Assembly: GCA_945957555.1 (NCBI GenBank) | Contig: CAMFLX010000018.1 | Coordinates: forward strand, 1 to 49,314 | Direction: 5' to 3' | Source: an uncultured Cytophagales bacterium | GTDB lineage: Bacteria; Bacteroidota; Bacteroidia; Cytophagales; UBA9547 | Length of the DNA: 49,314 bases | In this document: in pieces, positions 7,498-15,756 of the stretch | Layout: the number at the start of each line of letters is the position of its first letter | Numbering within the stretch: the stretch's first letter is position 1 | Translations under genes and position numbers: made by a program | Notes under the pieces: generated by a model | The model's database searches: none | Told to the model about the DNA's origin: nothing | Seen by the model: only the letters and a program-made list of their open reading frames with translations

Positions 7498-8985
7498 GTG
7501 ATAACAAGAATAAAAATAGACGGCTTTAAAAGTTTGTTGAATACAGAATTGTATTTCGGCCCCTTTACATGCATTGCAGGAGCTAATGCGGCAGGTAAGT
7601 CTAATTTTTTCGATGCCGTACTGTTTTTATCAAAACTTGCCAATGGAAATACTTTGATGCAAGCCGCTAAGTCCATTAGAAGTGAGAACCAAAAACATTC
7701 AGACATCAAGGATATCTTCTTTAAAAGTGGGGATGACTATTATGATAGAATGTATTTTGAAGTGGATATGTTGGTGCCTCAGAAGGGGGAAGACGATTTT
7801 GGTCAGGAAGCAGAAGCTAAGATTACCAGCTTAAGGTATATCTTGGAATTGAAGCTCAATGATATTACCATGGAAAATGAACCTATCGAGATCGTAAGGG
7901 AGGAATTGTTGCCGATCGCATTGGGATTGACCGAAAAAAGCATACATTTTGATTTCAAAGAAGAATGGTTGAACTCGGTACTTCTAGGTAAACGGGCAGG
8001 AACACCTTTTATTTCAACGTCAGAAGATTCTGTGAAACTACACTCTGATAGTAAAGATAATAAGAGGGGCGGTAGGACCACTGAAAACTTTAGAAAAAAA
8101 ATGCAAAAGACCTTGTTGTCGTTTCTTCAGGCTGATTCACCAACTGGTTTTATTGCAAGTCAGGAAATGCGCAATTGGTCTATTCTACAGTTTGAACCCA
8201 GCGCTTTAAGGCAGCCCAATACGATACTAGAGGTGAGAAGTGCCGAAATCACAGAAAGTGGTAACAATTTGCCAGCAACCCTTTATAGGCTACAACTTGA
8301 AAAGAAGGATGAAGATGTATTTCAAGTCTTGACCAATAAGCTTAAAAGTTTAGTTGGAGACATTGATGAAATATTTGTGGATAGGGATGAAAAAAGGGAT
8401 TTGTTGACGCTTCAAGTCAAATTTAAGGATGGATTGGTCTTGCCCGCCCAATCCCTATCCGATGGTACGTTAAGGTTTCTAGGGCTTGCTATTATTAAAG
8501 AGGATCCAAAGAGTAGTGGCTTGATTTGCTTGGAAGAACCTGAAAATGGTATCAATCCTAAAAAAGTAGAGGAAATGGTTAATTTGCTTGAAGAAATGGC
8601 AACAGACACAGAGTATGAAGTGGATGATGAAAATCCTTTGCGCCAAGTGATTATAAACTCACATTCCCCTTTGGTAGTGAGTAAGGTGCCCGATCATAGC
8701 CTATATCTCGCCATAGAAAAGGAAATGTATTCTGAACGATTTAAAAGGAAAATAAAATATACAAGTTTTTCTGCACCTAAGGATACTTGGAAGACATTGA
8801 ATGATCTTGTGCCAGAAACCACACTTGGTGAGATTATTTCATACTTGGACAGTAATCAAGTTTCTGCCAGGCCTTCGTCAGAGGTGTTGGAAGAACCTAA
8901 GTCTAAATATAACTCTGCATCTAAAAAACTGATTAAGAAAAGAACGGTAGCAGAGAATATTCAGCAGTTGTACTTAGACTTATAA
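7498..8985 (+). CDS. AAA/ABC-type ATPase, first gene of a probable defence pair
   Basis: A 495-residue SMC/RecF-like ATPase of the AAA_15/AAA_21 kind. It has the N-terminus typical of the family (ITRIKIDGFKSL), Walker A GANAAGKS at 28-35, ABC signature LSDGT around 320-324, Walker B LICLEEPENG with E346/E347, and the switch His in INSHSP (H389). The GTG start is supported because the family N-terminus begins immediately there. The middle (about 60-290) is variable. The second gene begins 2 bases after the stop, so the two are co-expressed. ATPases of this type next to a TOPRIM-like gene are found in anti-phage systems (OLD, Gabija, PARIS-like and related pairs). The exact system cannot be named by eye. 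The codon choice looks more AT-rich than in metH. Confidence 0.85.
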   Translation: MITRIKIDGFKSLLNTELYFGPFTCIAGANAAGKSNFFDAVLFLSKLANGNTLMQAAKSIRSENQKHSDIKDIFFKSGDDYYDRMYFEVDMLVPQKGEDDFGQEAEAKITSLRYILELKLNDITMENEPIEIVREELLPIALGLTEKSIHFDFKEEWLNSVLLGKRAGTPFISTSEDSVKLHSDSKDNKRGGRTTENFRKKMQKTLLSFLQADSPTGFIASQEMRNWSILQFEPSALRQPNTILEVRSAEITESGNNLPATLYRLQLEKKDEDVFQVLTNKLKSLVGDIDEIFVDRDEKRDLLTLQVKFKDGLVLPAQSLSDGTLRFLGLAIIKEDPKSSGLICLEEPENGINPKKVEEMVNLLEEMATDTEYEVDDENPLRQVIINSHSPLVVSKVPDHSLYLAIEKEMYSERFKRKIKYTSFSAPKDTWKTLNDLVPETTLGEIISYLDSNQVSARPSSEVLEEPKSKYNSASKKLIKKRTVAENIQQLYLDL

Positions 8986-8987
8986 GA

Positions 8988-9629
8988 ATGAAAGAACTGC
9001 GATTTACTTTGATTGGGGATGGAAGTTCTGACAAAGCGCTTGTAAATATCATTAAATGGTTGTTAGGTGATTTATACCCCCATTTGCCGATTTATGGACA
9101 ATATGCGGATTTTCGGAAACTGCCAAACCCTCCGGTTAATGGCGACGTACTCGCTCAGGTAGAATCTGCTCGACGATATTATACTTTTGATATTCTTTTC
9201 TACCATAGGGATGCGGAGTCCAATAAGAAGAATATCGTACAGGCAAGAAAGGCTGAAGTGTTGAGTCAAATCACAAGTGAACATTCGTCGAAGACTGTTT
9301 GTGTCGTTCCTGTTGTGATGATGGAAACTTGGCTTTTGATTAGCGAATCAGCAATTAAAAAGGCTGCAGGAAATAGGAACTATAAGGGTGTCATTAATTT
9401 ACCTTCACCTACGACATTAGAGAATATAAAAGATCCGAAAGATATTCTCCATGATTATTTGAAAGAAGTTAGCGGTTTGAAGAAAAGAAATCTTAAAAAT
9501 TTTAACGTACATCAAGCAGTTCATTTGGTTGCTGAGAATATCAATGATTTCAGTTTGCTTCGACATCTTGAATCTTTTAAGGTTTTTGAAGCGGATTTGA
9601 AAGGTGTAATGAAGGGAATTGGATATTGA
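8988..9629 (+). CDS. TOPRIM-like / DUF4276-like protein, second gene of the probable defence pair
   Basis: A 213-residue protein beginning ELRFTLIGDGSSDKALVNIIKWLL, the layout of TOPRIM-like DUF4276/RloB-type proteins (beta strand, G-x-G/S-x-x-D/E turn, helix). The acidic second motif is HRDAE at 73-77 and the later METWLLI (E113-W115) matches the E-x-W-L-L signature common in DUF4276-type proteins. The first acidic position is Asp (D11/D15) where Glu is usual, so catalytic ability is uncertain. It directly follows the ATPase gene (2-base gap). In related two-gene defence modules this partner is the nuclease or effector. Family assignment is from motifs only; PARIS AriB-like (DUF4435) is an alternative. 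Confidence 0.65.
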   Translation: MKELRFTLIGDGSSDKALVNIIKWLLGDLYPHLPIYGQYADFRKLPNPPVNGDVLAQVESARRYYTFDILFYHRDAESNKKNIVQARKAEVLSQITSEHSSKTVCVVPVVMMETWLLISESAIKKAAGNRNYKGVINLPSPTTLENIKDPKDILHDYLKEVSGLKKRNLKNFNVHQAVHLVAENINDFSLLRHLESFKVFEADLKGVMKGIGY

Positions 9630-9649
9630 AAGAAGAATAGAGTATATAA

Positions 9650-10600
9650 ATGTTTCACCAAAAGATAAAGAACAGAACATCGGGGGTATTGATTTACGGA
9701 ATCACCCCGCCTAAATTGACCACCCCACTTGAAAAAGTGATAGAGTTATCGCAGAAGACGATTGAACGGATTCAGGCCTTGCCTGTTGATGCCTTGATCG
9801 TGTATGATGTACAGGACGAGTCGTCGCGGACCAAGGAGACCAGACCTTTTCCTTTTATGCCGGCGCTTGACCCCTTGGCGTATTCGCTTGAATATTTAGC
9901 TGATTTGAAGATTCCTAAAATCATTTACCGTCCTGCAGGGAAATACACACAAGAGGAACTGAGCAATTGGTTTAAGTCGTTGAAAGAAAATGACTGCCAT
10001 CCCGTGCTGGTGGGAGTGCCTTCTCCAGACTATGTGCCCAAGATCAGCTTGCCAGAGGCTTACGAGATTTGGAGTACCTACAAAGATACTTCTGTGATTG
10101 GGGCGATCTCTATTCCAGAAAGACATGTAGTGCTGCAGGATGAAGACCAAAGGATGCTCGACAAGATCCAGAGTGGCGTGTCGTACTTTGTTACCCAATG
10201 TGTGTTTAACGTGGAATACAGTAAGAACATGCTTGCCGCACTCAAGTCTCGTTGTGAAAAAGAAGGCCATGGATTGCCTACCGTGATCTTCACCCTCAGT
10301 ACCTGCGGATCGGTGAAGACTCTGGAATTTATGGAGTGGTTGGGTATTCATTTCCCGGAAAAGGTTAAAGCCTCATTGTTAGAGAGCGAAAACATATTGA
10401 GTGATTCAACTGAGCTTTGTCTTCAAATTGCCAAGGTGCTTTCAGAATATTGTACAGAACTTGAAATTCCGTTTGGTTTCAACATAGAGAGTGTAGCGAT
10501 CAGAAAGGATGAGATTGAAGCTTCTATAGCTTTGGTACATAAGATCGATGGAATCCTGAAGCAGCAACTCTTATCAAATACTAAAACATTCATACATTAA
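9650..10600 (+). CDS. Divergent methylenetetrahydrofolate reductase (MetF) family protein
   Basis: A 316-residue predicted TIM-barrel protein. The segments GAISIPERH, MLDKIQSGVSYFVTQCVFN and GFNIESVAIRKDEIEASI line up with the MTHFR family pattern (the FPE.H-type segment, the D/S-x-F-x-x-T-Q-x-x-F/V strand, and the C-terminal helix). MTHFR reduces methylene-THF to methyl-THF, the methyl donor used by MetH encoded upstream, so the neighbourhood fits. It is divergent: the usual N-terminal F-S-F-E-hhPP core is replaced by VLIYGITPPK, so the Glu that serves as the catalytic acid is not evident. It might be a folate-related enzyme with another reaction. It begins 20 bases after the defence pair. 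Confidence 0.65.
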   Translation: MFHQKIKNRTSGVLIYGITPPKLTTPLEKVIELSQKTIERIQALPVDALIVYDVQDESSRTKETRPFPFMPALDPLAYSLEYLADLKIPKIIYRPAGKYTQEELSNWFKSLKENDCHPVLVGVPSPDYVPKISLPEAYEIWSTYKDTSVIGAISIPERHVVLQDEDQRMLDKIQSGVSYFVTQCVFNVEYSKNMLAALKSRCEKEGHGLPTVIFTLSTCGSVKTLEFMEWLGIHFPEKVKASLLESENILSDSTELCLQIAKVLSEYCTELEIPFGFNIESVAIRKDEIEASIALVHKIDGILKQQLLSNTKTFIH

Positions 10601-10604
10601 TAAA

Positions 10605-11102
10605 ATGTTTTACATACTTGAAAGTGAATTTCCAATGTTGAGTGATACCACCTATTACGATATAGACGATGGGTTGGAGTTTGAAGGCATCAAAAGCTGG
10701 GCGCTGGGTCTTCCATTTGCTGTAACGCCTCCTAGTCCCATAGTAGTTCCCATTACGAGAGTGGGAGAGGGTACTGATCTTTCATTGCAGCCGATTCCGT
10801 TTAATGATGCCAATATGTGCTTAGCTAATCCCGAGATTGCTAAAGTCCTAAGTCGTTATCCAGAAAGCGTGCAATTTTACGATGCTGTATTGATGGATAC
10901 AAATACTCAAGAAGAGTATCCATGGTTTGCGATTAATATCATCAGCCTGCTATCTAAAGACCAGGTGAAAGTAGGTGATAATAGTTCTTCTGTTCACATA
11001 GGCCGCTTGATTAAAAACAAAAATTTGATTGTGGTCAGTGCTAAACTAAAGGGAGAGCTAGAGCACTTTCCATACCTAAAGTTTGTGAGTATAGGAGATT
11101 AA
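10605..11102 (+). CDS. Hypothetical protein, possibly Imm11/DUF1629-like
   Basis: A 165-residue soluble acidic protein starting 4 bases after the MetF-like gene. The layout (N-terminal aromatic strand, a central NPEIAKVLSRYPESVQFYDAVL segment followed by YPWFAINII, then a polar C-terminus) resembles the Imm11/DUF1629 group of immunity proteins. That similarity is only by impression. No signal peptide or membrane helix is seen. If it is an immunity protein, no toxin gene is next to it; the Rhs toxin of this window lies about 37 kb away. Function unknown. Confidence 0.5.
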   Translation: MFYILESEFPMLSDTTYYDIDDGLEFEGIKSWALGLPFAVTPPSPIVVPITRVGEGTDLSLQPIPFNDANMCLANPEIAKVLSRYPESVQFYDAVLMDTNTQEEYPWFAINIISLLSKDQVKVGDNSSSVHIGRLIKNKNLIVVSAKLKGELEHFPYLKFVSIGD

Positions 11103-11223
11103 TGTTTTAATGGATTTGCATTTAAGATTAATTTCAAATAATTCAAAATTTATAACTAAGCCGTTAGGCCAACGTTCAAAACTATAATGACTACTCATTA
11201 GTTCCTTAGTAAAGAAGTACACT

Positions 11224-11976
11224 ATGATCGAACATATTTTTGCCAACGACCAAGTGTTTATTGGTTGTTCTGGCTATTATTACAGAACATGGAGAGGAGA
11301 GTTCTATCCACATGAGCTACCAATAAACCAATGGTTGCCCTATTATGCGGGTGTGTTCAATACCGTTGAGATCAATGCTACTTTTTATAAGTTTCCCACG
11401 ATCAAATCCTTAGAGATCTGGCGAGATAAGACCCCTTCCGATTATAAAATTGCCATCAAGGCGCATAAAAGTATTACCCATCAACGTAGATTTGAAAATG
11501 TAGGTGCAGAAATCCGTGAATTCTATAATGTGGCAAGAGAAGGACTTCAAGAAAAATTAGGGCCTATATTGTTTCAGTTTCCCCCTAGCTTTAAATATAG
11601 CAAAATCAATCTGCAAATCATATTACAGCACCTAAATATAGAATTCGACAATGTGGTTGAGTTTAGGGATGCTACTTGGTGGAATCAGGAAGTCTATGAG
11701 GTTTTGGAGCGTAATCATATTACCTTCTGTTCCGTAAGTCACCCTGGGTTACCACAAGAAGTCATCCGTACGAGCCCAAAGGGCTATATCAGATTTCATG
11801 GCTATGAAGAATTGTTTAAGTCTACCTATGCCAAAGAAGAACTTACCGACTGGTACACAAAGATCAAGTCTGCCCAATTTGACCAGACTAATATTTATTT
11901 CAACAATACTTGGTTCAATGGAGCCATAGAAAATGCCCAGATGATGCAAGCGCTTTATGGTGTTATGGTTGTTTAG
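11224..11976 (+). CDS. DUF72 (YecE-like) family protein
   Basis: A 250-residue protein matching DUF72 over its length: IGCSGYYYRTWRGEFYP at the N-terminus, FNTVEINATFYKFP, FKIAIKAHKSITH-type strand, GPILFQFPPSF, and the C-terminal IYFNNTWFNGAIENAQ. The fold is a TIM barrel related to xylose-isomerase-like enzymes. Its function is not established, although homologues are very common and sometimes sit near DNA repair genes. It is a single gene followed by a terminator at 12058-12095. Family identification is firm; no reaction should be assigned. Confidence 0.92.
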   Translation: MIEHIFANDQVFIGCSGYYYRTWRGEFYPHELPINQWLPYYAGVFNTVEINATFYKFPTIKSLEIWRDKTPSDYKIAIKAHKSITHQRRFENVGAEIREFYNVAREGLQEKLGPILFQFPPSFKYSKINLQIILQHLNIEFDNVVEFRDATWWNQEVYEVLERNHITFCSVSHPGLPQEVIRTSPKGYIRFHGYEELFKSTYAKEELTDWYTKIKSAQFDQTNIYFNNTWFNGAIENAQMMQALYGVMVV

Positions 11977-12057
11977 TGAAGTTTGTAGAACGTTAGAATA
12001 TAATCTTGCGGAATTAGTAAAGGGTTGTACACGACAAATGAAAATAACAACAAAAAG

Positions 12058-12095
12058 AAGGCTGCTCATCGTAAAATGTAAGTAGCCTTTCTTAT
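12058..12095. terminator. Bidirectional terminator between DUF72 gene and minus-strand gene
   Basis: AAGGCTGCT (12058-12066) pairs with AGTAGCCTT (12081-12089, one wobble) around a loop containing CGTAAAAT. T-rich sequence follows on the plus strand and, because the left flank is A-rich, on the minus strand as well. It lies between two converging genes and is clearly related to the terminator at 15604-15638. Confidence 0.65.
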
Positions 12096-12117
12096 TGATG
12101 ATAGCTTCGTTTTTGCA

Positions 12118-12777
12118 TTACGGATATTTGAGCTTAAAAAGAGGTCGATATGTATCTACGTTCTTTGTAATCACAGCAAACCAAAACATATAAATCCAAA
12201 GAACTAATGGCATCCAAAAGCTTGCAAGAGCTTTCTTGGTTTCCACTAAATTATTCATTTGTGTAGTATATCCACTCGTACCACGATATAACCTTCCTCC
12301 ACAGGGCATTTTTGGTAATTTGTAGATATTCCAATTTCCCCTTGGGTCATAAAATGCCCAAATATCATTTTTTATGGCCCAAATATTATTGAGTTTGCTT
12401 GTTTTGCATGCATTCCAAATGGTGATGAGTGTTCCAAATTTTGCATCTCCGTCAACTTTAAAATGAATACCTTTTTTAGGGTTGAGCTCCTTACTTAAGA
12501 GAGCAATCTCAGCTTTGCTATTATTCAAAAGTACTGAAGAGCTCTGATCATTGGAATTGAAAAGATAATCTATGAAAAGAATATCTTGTTTTATTTCTCT
12601 AGGATATGGATTAATATTTGTACATCCCCTACCAAAGCTATCATAAATAGCTACCTCAATTGCAGTTTTTTGAACAAACGCTCCTTTTTGTTGAAGATGG
12701 TGGATTCCTAATAGGGGTAAACAAATCAAGCTGATGATACCAGCAGGATAGAATATACGTTGTTTGTTTCTAATCAT
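12118..12777 (-). CDS. Hypothetical membrane-anchored protein
   Basis: A 219-residue protein, not recognised. It has a hydrophobic N-terminal segment (about 9-25) and a second one near the C-terminus (about 187-206, ASFWMPLVLWIYMFWFAVI), so the central 160 residues probably face the periplasm. The central part contains CTNINPYPREI, a tryptophan-rich WAIKNDIWAFYDPRGNWNIY stretch and a CGGRLYRGTSGYT loop. There is no enzyme signature. It is divergent from the small lipoprotein gene at 12890 and converges with the DUF72 gene. Confidence 0.55.
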   Translation of the reverse strand: MIRNKQRIFYPAGIISLICLPLLGIHHLQQKGAFVQKTAIEVAIYDSFGRGCTNINPYPREIKQDILFIDYLFNSNDQSSSVLLNNSKAEIALLSKELNPKKGIHFKVDGDAKFGTLITIWNACKTSKLNNIWAIKNDIWAFYDPRGNWNIYKLPKMPCGGRLYRGTSGYTTQMNNLVETKKALASFWMPLVLWIYMFWFAVITKNVDTYRPLFKLKYP

Positions 12778-12827
12778 TGTTCAGTTGTTTGTTTAAAGAT
12801 AAGCTTGAAAAGCCTGTTTTAAAATAA

Positions 12828-12861
12828 ATGAAAATATTTTTCATATAAAGCTGTATCTTTT
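12828..12861 (+). promoter_or_regulatory. Possible promoter/operator in the divergent region
   Basis: A perfect inverted repeat ATGAAAA-tat-TTTTCAT (12828-12844) is followed by TATCTTTT (12854-12861), which is close to the -7 pattern. Both lie between the divergent genes at 12777 and 12890. Weak evidence because the region is AT-rich. Confidence 0.25.
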
Positions 12862-12889
12862 TTTCGTTATGAAGTTATACGTGCAAAAT

Positions 12890-13078
12890 ATGAATAGCAA
12901 TACAATCAAAGTGGTTTTAGTCTTGGTGTTTTTGGGTGCCTGCAGCCCCAAAAGTTCCAATATCAATGGTAGTAAAAGTAAAACGAGAGGAACTACTGAA
13001 GATACCGTCCTCACAGGTGAAATGCGGGTAATTGACCCAACGGATAAGCCCAAGGGCATTGTAACAAAAGAATTTTAA
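12890..13078 (+). CDS. Small predicted lipoprotein
   Basis: About 62 residues starting MNSNTIKVVLVLVFLGACSPKSS: a signal peptide with lipobox LGAC. The ATG at 12869 would add seven residues ahead of the signal and is less likely. The mature protein is only about 45 residues, polar, and without Cys beyond the lipidation site. It lies 41 bases before the sigma-factor gene and could share its transcript. No function is suggested. Confidence 0.5.
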   Translation: MNSNTIKVVLVLVFLGACSPKSSNINGSKSKTRGTTEDTVLTGEMRVIDPTDKPKGIVTKEF

Positions 13079-13119
13079 AATGAAACATTATCTGGAACGT
13101 AACACTCTTTTAACATAAC

Positions 13120-13698
13120 ATGACCACATCATCAGCACATCATGTCTCTATGGCTACCATGGAGCAGGAACTGCGAGTGATCGCAGCCGCAAAGAAAGAT
13201 CCAGAGGCTTTTGCGCCTTTGTACGAGAAATACCACGAGCCCATCTTTCGCTACATTTATCAGCGTTGCGATGACAAAGAGGCTGCATTTGACCTCACGC
13301 AACAAGTTTTCGTGAAGGCCTTGATCCATCTACACAAATACCGATTTAAGGGAGTACCTTTTGCTTCTTGGCTGTACCGAATTGCCAAGAGTGAAGTATA
13401 TCAGGCTTTTAAAGACCAAAGTTTGACCCGTACTCTTAATGTTGATCTTGAAGGGCTCAAAGAACTTTTGCAAGAGACGGGAGAGGCGGATCAAGCTTTT
13501 CTAAAGTCCGAGAAAAGCCTCACAATATGTATGACGGAGCTTCCCGAAGCGGATTTACAAGTGGTGGAAATGCGTTTCTTTGAAAGCAGGGCTTTTAAGG
13601 AGATTGGCGAGATTTTGGACATCACTGAAAACAATGCCAAGGTAAAACTGTACAGAATCCTTGAAAAACTCAAAAAATGTATCCTTTCACAAAAATAA
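13120..13698 (+). CDS. RNA polymerase sigma-70 factor, ECF type
   Basis: A 192-residue ECF sigma factor. Region 2 (about 25-95) has FAPLYEKYHEPIFRYIYQRC, AFDLTQQVFVKAL and FASWLYRIAKSEVYQAF; region 4 (about 130-190) has LPEADLQVVEMRFFESRAFKEIGEILDITENNAKVKLYRILEKL, a normal helix-turn-helix. It directs RNA polymerase to a special set of promoters. The Met at residue 11 or 14 could also be the start. The next gene starts 3 bases after its stop and encodes a single-pass membrane protein, the place usually held by an anti-sigma factor. Confidence 0.92.
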   Translation: MTTSSAHHVSMATMEQELRVIAAAKKDPEAFAPLYEKYHEPIFRYIYQRCDDKEAAFDLTQQVFVKALIHLHKYRFKGVPFASWLYRIAKSEVYQAFKDQSLTRTLNVDLEGLKELLQETGEADQAFLKSEKSLTICMTELPEADLQVVEMRFFESRAFKEIGEILDITENNAKVKLYRILEKLKKCILSQK

Positions 13699-13701
13699 GT
13701 T

Positions 13702-15507
13702 ATGAAAAAGAAATTGAAAATCAATATAGATCGTGCAGGGCTTTCTTCACAGGAAATAGCCGCTAGAAGGAATTTTGAAACTGTGCTAGTGCAAGCACGT
13801 GCTGCCAAGAAGCCATTTTATGCCAAACAAGGTTTTATCGGGGGGCTGTTGGCGGGGATCATTTTGGCTCTTTTGTGTTATCGTTTTTACAAAAGCGAAC
13901 CCAAGCCCGTGCAAACGTTAGTTGCCCCAGTGGTAATGGAGGATTCAACGGCTAATTTTGCTCCTAAGAAGGTAGTTGTGCCTGATAAACCTAAAGAACT
14001 ACCAGTCGATAGCGTCGTAAATGTTCAGATTCTTAAGCCTTTGAAAAAGGCACTGAAAACCAAGGGCTTTTCACCTGATATCCCTTTCACTTTCTATCGA
14101 GTAAATACGAATCAAGTTTCCTCATTTATACATAAAGGAGGTACCATAGTAGAATTGCCCGCATTGAGCTTCCGTACCGTGAATGAGAAAAGACCTGTGA
14201 GTGGTCTTGTTGACATTCACTATAGAGAGTTTAAAGATGCTTATGATATTCTTATTGCTGGGATTACGATGAAATACGATACAGCAGGCCAGAAACTACA
14301 CTTGCAGTCGGCAGGTATGATGGAGATCAAAGGTTTTCAGGATGGGGAGGCACTGGAAGTGGTTCCAGGCAAGAAGCTAAAGATCCGTTTGGCTAGCGAT
14401 ATAAGCTCCACCGACTATAATGTTTACAAACTTGATGTTCCAAGTCAACAGTGGTTATATAAGGGTAAAGACACTGTGATTGGCATCAATTTACAGCCTA
14501 GACAGGAAGTCGCCATGGACAATTTCTTAAATGACGCTTCTGCTCCCACACTTGGGGAGGAAATTTTAAAACCGATTCTACCTATAAAAAAGAGTAAAGC
14601 GCAAAATTTCAAGCTGGTACTTGGCGATAAAGCAAAAAAGAAGTGGCCGTACTATGATGGCATTTATTTTGAATTGCGGGCCGGTAGTTCGAAGATTAAG
14701 AAAGAACTATACCAGATCTTGTGGAAAGATGTATCTATTAGTCCTACTCATGATAGTACTTGTATGAAGGTAAGGTTTACTGGAAAAATAGATAAACAAG
14801 TAAAAAGAACCGAATGGCTAAGCAAACAGAAAAAAGACTCCACAAAATTTAAAAATATATTTGGGGGTAATAGTACAGGCTTCAATAAGAAATATATAAC
14901 TGTTCCAGAGGATATAGTGCTCGAGGTAGAGGCATATCCAGTATATTCTGGCAAGGACTCAGCCTATGTCATGGCTCAATATTATAAACAAGTAGGCGCA
15001 TATAAAGCGCTCTTGGAAGAAGCTGCCAGAAAACAAAGATCAAGGGATTCCATGTTGTTTAGGCAATTTGCAGGATCGCGCAATCTCAATGAGAAACAAA
15101 AGCTAGCAAGAGAGCAAGTGTTTCGGGTATTTTCAATCTCTGAGTTTGGAATATGGAACTGTGACCAAATCTACAAGACAAAGCCTTTAGCTCAGGTAAC
15201 GGTGCAGCTAATTGATCCTAGCGGTATGGCACTTAAAGGCGATAGACTTTCTTTGATTTACCATAACGTCAGGTCTGTATTTAGCTATTATCCATTCGGA
15301 GAGGGAGCCTACGAGCAGATTTCGGTAAACCCAAGTGAAAAGGTTTCCTTCTTTGTGATTACCGAAAATGGAGACATTGCCTATTTGGCTCCTGATGACT
15401 ATGCTAAGCTACCCTTTAGTGATCAGAAAATTCCGGTAAGGATGAATATCCGCAAGAACGACTTTACATCTGCAGAAGATATGAAAGCTTTTATGATGGG
15501 CTTGTAA
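13702..15507 (+). CDS. Single-pass membrane protein paired with the sigma factor (possible anti-sigma/sensor)
   Basis: A 601-residue protein with a basic cytoplasmic N-terminus (about 1-43), one membrane helix (about 44-62, GFIGGLLAGIILALLCYRFY), and a long C-terminal part that should be periplasmic. The N-terminal helix (GLSSQEIAARRNFETVLVQARAA) could bind the sigma factor. The outer part has no domain I can name and contains a coiled, Lys/Arg/Glu-rich stretch around 430-480. The role as anti-sigma or signal receiver is inferred from position and topology only. It lacks the usual zinc-binding anti-sigma motif. A terminator follows at 15604. Confidence 0.55.
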   Translation: MKKKLKINIDRAGLSSQEIAARRNFETVLVQARAAKKPFYAKQGFIGGLLAGIILALLCYRFYKSEPKPVQTLVAPVVMEDSTANFAPKKVVVPDKPKELPVDSVVNVQILKPLKKALKTKGFSPDIPFTFYRVNTNQVSSFIHKGGTIVELPALSFRTVNEKRPVSGLVDIHYREFKDAYDILIAGITMKYDTAGQKLHLQSAGMMEIKGFQDGEALEVVPGKKLKIRLASDISSTDYNVYKLDVPSQQWLYKGKDTVIGINLQPRQEVAMDNFLNDASAPTLGEEILKPILPIKKSKAQNFKLVLGDKAKKKWPYYDGIYFELRAGSSKIKKELYQILWKDVSISPTHDSTCMKVRFTGKIDKQVKRTEWLSKQKKDSTKFKNIFGGNSTGFNKKYITVPEDIVLEVEAYPVYSGKDSAYVMAQYYKQVGAYKALLEEAARKQRSRDSMLFRQFAGSRNLNEKQKLAREQVFRVFSISEFGIWNCDQIYKTKPLAQVTVQLIDPSGMALKGDRLSLIYHNVRSVFSYYPFGEGAYEQISVNPSEKVSFFVITENGDIAYLAPDDYAKLPFSDQKIPVRMNIRKNDFTSAEDMKAFMMGL

Positions 15508-15603
15508 TGAAGAGTCAAGGCACAAGATGTTAGACTTTGAAGGAAATAATTGAAGGGTTGTAAAATGAAACTTGATTCGCACACTATGTGATGTCACCCA
15601 ATT

Positions 15604-15638
15604 AAAGGCTACTCTGCGTAAAATCTGAGTGGCTTTTT
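15604..15638 (+). terminator. Terminator after the sigma-factor operon
   Basis: AAAGGCTACTC (15604-15614) pairs with GAGTGGCTTTT (15627-15637, two G-T wobbles), followed by a T-rich tail. The loop again contains GCGTAAAAT, as in the terminator at 12058-12095, so the two are copies of one element. Confidence 0.7.
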
Positions 15639-15732
15639 CTTAATTTAAAGCATCAGCTGTTATCATTATTGCTTTCAGAAAGCTCAGACAAAAGCTGTAA
15701 TTGCTTAAGTCTAGGTATATTTCTCAAATCGT

Positions 15733-15740
15733 TATATTTG
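15733..15740 (+). promoter_or_regulatory. -7 promoter element of the nucleotidase gene
   Basis: TATATTTG matches TAnnTTTG and ends 16 bases before the ATG at 15757. No matching -33 TTTG was found at the usual distance, so this is a partial match. Confidence 0.45.
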
Positions 15741-15756
15741 CACGTAAAAACCAATT

